NCBI GenBank assembly: GCA_008360955.1
Contig: LUCM01006883.1
Span: 62,001-126,000 of the forward strand
Length of the DNA: 64,000 bases
Origin: Fasciolopsis buskii
Lineage: Eukaryota > Platyhelminthes > Trematoda > Plagiorchiida > Fasciolidae
Direction: 5' to 3'
In this document: one piece after another, positions 60,967-64,000 of the stretch
Numbering within the stretch: the stretch's first letter is position 1
How the letters are laid out: each line of letters begins with the position of its first letter
Position numbers and translations under genes: made by a program
Notes under the pieces: model-generated
Told to the model about the DNA's origin: nothing
What the model saw: only the letters and a program-made list of their open reading frames with translations
Databases searched by the model: none

Positions 60967-61079
60967 TTGCTTGGAAAATGATGTTTTCCCGGATGGGATT
61001 ATTCATTCGATCAAACTGGATGGCAAGTCACCTTCGGCAACTGCTGCATTGCTTTCTTCTACTCACTACGCAATTATAG
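60967..61079 (+). CDS. Putative internal exon, unknown protein
   Basis: A 113-nt segment has a pyrimidine-rich acceptor (cctttttccgatgactag) and a strong donor ATTATAG|gtaagg. The open frame reads ENDVFPDGIIHSIKLDGKSP and then TAALLSSTHYAII. A following 38-nt segment after caaattccag (61240-61277) could continue it in phase (SDKKSASYEPD), ending just before a SINE 2 relic. The splice signals are among the better pairs in this window. No family is recognised. Confidence 0.3.
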
Positions 61080-61289
61080 GTAAGGGTTAGATTGTTCTTT
61101 CATCATTCACATTCATCATGAAAAAATTTACCTTCAAACAAATTTGATAGCCTTACATACAATGAAATCGGCAAGAAACTGAGCTTAGTTCTTCGTATTT
61201 AGGAATTTAATGTTGTTTTCAAATAATTCACCGCACAGCAGCCTGTGGTCTGCAAATTCCAGTGTCAGATAAGAAGTCTGCATCATATG

Positions 61290-61440
61290 AGCCAGATCGG
61301 TAAACCTGACCGCGGAAATTCAACTCGGAGTTGTTTGTTCCAGGTTTGGACTTTCGCATCGATGCGGTGGATATTCAATGCTTATGAGTCTTGACAGGAA
61401 AAAGGTTAGACAGTTGCACAGTATATCCGTTTATTCTGAG
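61290..61440 (+). mobile_element. Decayed SINE family 2 copy
   Basis: GTTTGTTCCAGGTTTGGAC stands at the B-box position. GATGCGGTGGATATTCAATGC and GACAGGAAAAAGGTTAGACAG follow, matching the body of the 24.4 and 40.6 kb copies at reduced identity. Confidence 0.55.
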
Positions 61441-61956
61441 TGGCGAGTTGGTTGTTGACGTTTAGTTGAGAATTATGTTCAAGTTGAAATTTTGAAAAAG
61501 TGAGGATATGCTTGTTTAACTTCCGTTGAAGAAAGGTTTTATAAAGATTTTACGGAACAAAATGAACGATTCAAAGTTTGCTTGATCTGTGCATTCACAT
61601 CGATTATCCAAGAAACAAATATATTTTCCATATAACTTCCAGGTTCATTGCATTACCCTAATGTGCTAAGAAAAACCCTGTTTAGTTCACGTTTTGTAAG
61701 TGTTTATGCGATTGCCATTTGTCATTCATGTATTTTTCGATTACATGATATCATATAAGCAGAAGTGAAACTAAAAAAGAAAGTAAATTTTAAGCATTTG
61801 CTAATTCGTTCAATAATAAGCGTAACCTGTTTTTCCCATTCCCAAACAATCCAAGTTTACTGGATTCAATCACAAAATCCCTGAAGATTCTCATGTTCCC
61901 AAAGGCTGCTTTCACTCCACGTGCTCGTCAAACTAGCGCATTCTAGATACAATCAC

Positions 61957-63413
61957 CTGAGTGTCATGATTTCTTTTTGGAGCTCCATTCTAGTTTGCGT
62001 TTCTACTTCATAGGGCATTTTCAGCCCTTTCCGTCCTCGGTAGCCTAGATGATTTATCGGTCCCATGTATGAATTGGTAGAGTTAAACGAGCTATTTTCC
62101 AGTATGTCTAAGTGAATCGAAGTTGGGAAAAACTTGTCGAGTTCCTCAGCTATCGGATTCACTATTCATCAAAGTGTTGCCTTTTACTTGATTTACATTT
62201 ACCACTTAATTGTATCAGCTGCGCAAGATTCGAAATTTTCCGTGATGTTGTGGTACGTTAGTTAATTTCCAATCAATCGATTATTCTACTTTCGATATTT
62301 TCTTTAACGTTCGAAGCTTTTCTTTTTAACTTAACATTCGTCTCAAAAAATTTGGGTGCTGCGAATGCACTTTTATCTTTTGCCCTCATATTCCAATGAA
62401 CAACTGACCGTTAAAGCTTATCCGAGTTTTCGTAGCCGAGTTTCCCATAACATTGGGTGCCACAATGAATACCAATTTAAAGTGAATTTCCAGTTTCTTC
62501 GATCAACCCAATGGAAAATGAAAGCTGTTTTCTTTGAGTTCCTGCGCTGAGGGATTTTTAAGCCGAAAAACTTATCATCGGCTGAGCCGTCCATCAGCGT
62601 CCCTCGGAGCGTCTCTGGATCTACTCAGGTTGAACTCTATCTCATGGTTACGTGAGTTCCCTATCGTCGCTTTTATTCCTTCTATTCCAATCAATTTCAG
62701 TGTTTACGCAGTGTAATTGGTGCGTCAAGACGTGCAAAACACTCTAAGTAACTTCTTACATCCTTCATCCGTTCATCGTCTTTACCTGATTTTAGGCACA
62801 TGAATATTCATTTCAACTTCACAATTCCTAGCCATACACGAATTAGGATAGAGAAGGAGAATTCATCTGGGGACTTCGTCGTGACCTTCGTCCCTGTGCC
62901 AAATTTTTCATTTTCTCATTTTTTGACTGGATCCGAAAATGAGATTTTTACCTTTTCTGCTGTTTGGCTGAGGCAAAAGTTTTTCGTTTGCCGAAATCTA
63001 CTGCATAATTCAATAAACTCCGCTGAGAATTACTAGCTATCTCGGTGCTTTGGAAATCTGCATCAATGATTTTCTAAAACCTAAGTTCTGAAAAACGACT
63101 GCGGAAGCTGTAAACCGGTATTCATAACGTCTAAGTGGAACAATGCGAAAAGTGCTAAAAGAATAAAATCGCTAGTTAATCAATTTGCGCAATCACTTTT
63201 GTCTATTGAATTCGTACAAATAAATTCACAAACCGCTGAAAAGATATCATTTCTGTTTAGATAAACACAATGTTCAAGCCAGTCCATTATTTCTGAAAAG
63301 AAATAAATATCACATTGTGCCCTGAATTGGTGTTTGAGTCCAGCCTGATGTTTAGCAAACGTCTCATCCATGTATGTCATATCACGGTTCCGTATGGCGT
63401 CTGCTAGGCGATT
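61957..63413 (-). CDS. Putative two-exon coding fragment (minus), unknown protein
   Basis: Upstream exon 63413-63314 (100 nt) follows a T-rich acceptor (gtttttttttgaag) and ends CACAAT|gtgata. It reads NRLADAIRNRDMTYMDETFA. Downstream exon 62161-61957 (205 nt) ends with CTCAG|gtgatt. It reads NPIAEELDKFFPTSIHLDIL and later YMGPINHLGYRGRKGLKMP. They join in phase across an intron of about 1.15 kb. The acceptor of the second exon lacks a pyrimidine tract, which weakens the model. No family is recognised. Confidence 0.3.
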
Positions 63414-63419
63414 CTTCAA

Positions 63420-64000
63420 AAAAAAACACTGAACTTGAAAACGAAGTATTCAATTTAGGCGTAACGTTCTAACCAGTTATTCCCAGAATTCCTATTCAAT
63501 TTTTACGGATGCAGTTCGTGCACAAAACGGCAGACGAAGTTTAAATGACACGGATAAAACTTCTTTACATCCCCGAAAAATTATTCGCTGGGTCCCTGAA
63601 ATCAGGTGAGTTGATCGAATCAACCTTGTCAAGACATAGGGGCCAAAATAATGTACGGATCGAATTGCACTGCCAGCATCGAATTGGGCGGTATTTTTCA
63701 CCAGGAACATGTAAGACACTGGATTTTCTTGGACAAAAGTCATGCTGTTTCAAAAAATACTTGCTTCAAATGGGATGAGCAGCGCAAAAATCACCAAGAA
63801 TAACGCAGACTAGACAGTTACACATTGCTTGGAAAATTAATGATTTACATGCTGCAAAAATTTTGCTGTCCATCACCGTCTCTCTTTGGGTTTTCCAGTT
63901 TGCATAGTATCCTAGCCTTCATGTGGGATTCCGAGGACTGGTAGCAGCTCTCCTGACAGAGTGCACTCCAACATCGCCACGAATGACAAACAGAGAAAGA
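63420..64000. other. Unannotated end of window
   Basis: Overlapping frames on both strands at 63492-63778 are of chance length. One minus frame (VDSINSPDFRDPANNF) looks protein-like, but its splice borders are poor. Confidence 0.25.

Noticed and set aside
1..64000. CRISPR array, bacterial operons or plasmid features
   Set aside because: No regularly spaced repeats, no ribosome-binding-site-led gene series, and the retroelement content is eukaryotic.

Overview
This window looks like intergenic or intronic DNA from an animal nuclear genome. It is AT-rich (by eye about 40% GC) and has no long open reading frames, operons or Shine-Dalgarno-led genes. It is full of decayed retroelements. The mix is CR1-like LINEs, an RTE-like and a Jockey/I-like LINE, Penelope-like elements with a GIY-YIG nuclease, a Ty3/Gypsy pol remnant and two tRNA-derived SINE families. 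A parasitic flatworm would fit, but that is inference; no conserved host gene was recognised that could fix the species.

Layout. 0-6 kb: a GC-richer block, then a minus-strand Ty3/Gypsy integrase remnant (about 1.0-1.7 kb) and a possible two-exon fragment (4.7-5.3 kb). 6-10.5 kb: two SINE-1 copies, a small putative plus-strand spliced gene (8.15-8.91 kb) and a Jockey-like RT remnant. 11.8-14.1 kb: CR1 copy A (minus), still carrying YADD. 14.4-16.8 kb: putative plus-strand exons. 17.2-18.9 kb: a long imperfect inverted repeat enclosing minus-strand open frames. 19.9-22.7 kb: a Penelope nuclease remnant, an RTE-like RT fragment and a GC-rich run of frames. 24.1-25.4 kb: two SINE-2 copies and a GC-rich open frame. 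28.2 kb: a consensus TATA+Inr promoter below a perfect palindrome. 31.1 kb: an imperfect inverted repeat with a CRE octamer. 32-41 kb: SINEs, microsatellites and one GC-rich hairpin. 41.5-43.9 kb: CR1 copy B (minus), internally deleted and missing YADD. 44.3-50.4 kb: SINE-1 copies and unannotated DNA. 54.6-56.2 kb: the most complete Penelope copy. 58.1-59.2 kb: CR1 copy C (plus). 60.6-63.4 kb: putative exons on both strands.

The transposon calls rest on several conserved motifs in the right order, usually across frameshifts, and are the reliable part. All host exon calls are weak: open frames of 60-130 codons are expected by chance at this base composition, so they depend on splice-site quality and phase agreement. 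The most informative observation is the relation between CR1 copies A and B. They are near-identical for about 350 bp and much more diverged outside it, and they share an inactivating frameshift. This suggests gene conversion between dead copies 30 kb apart.
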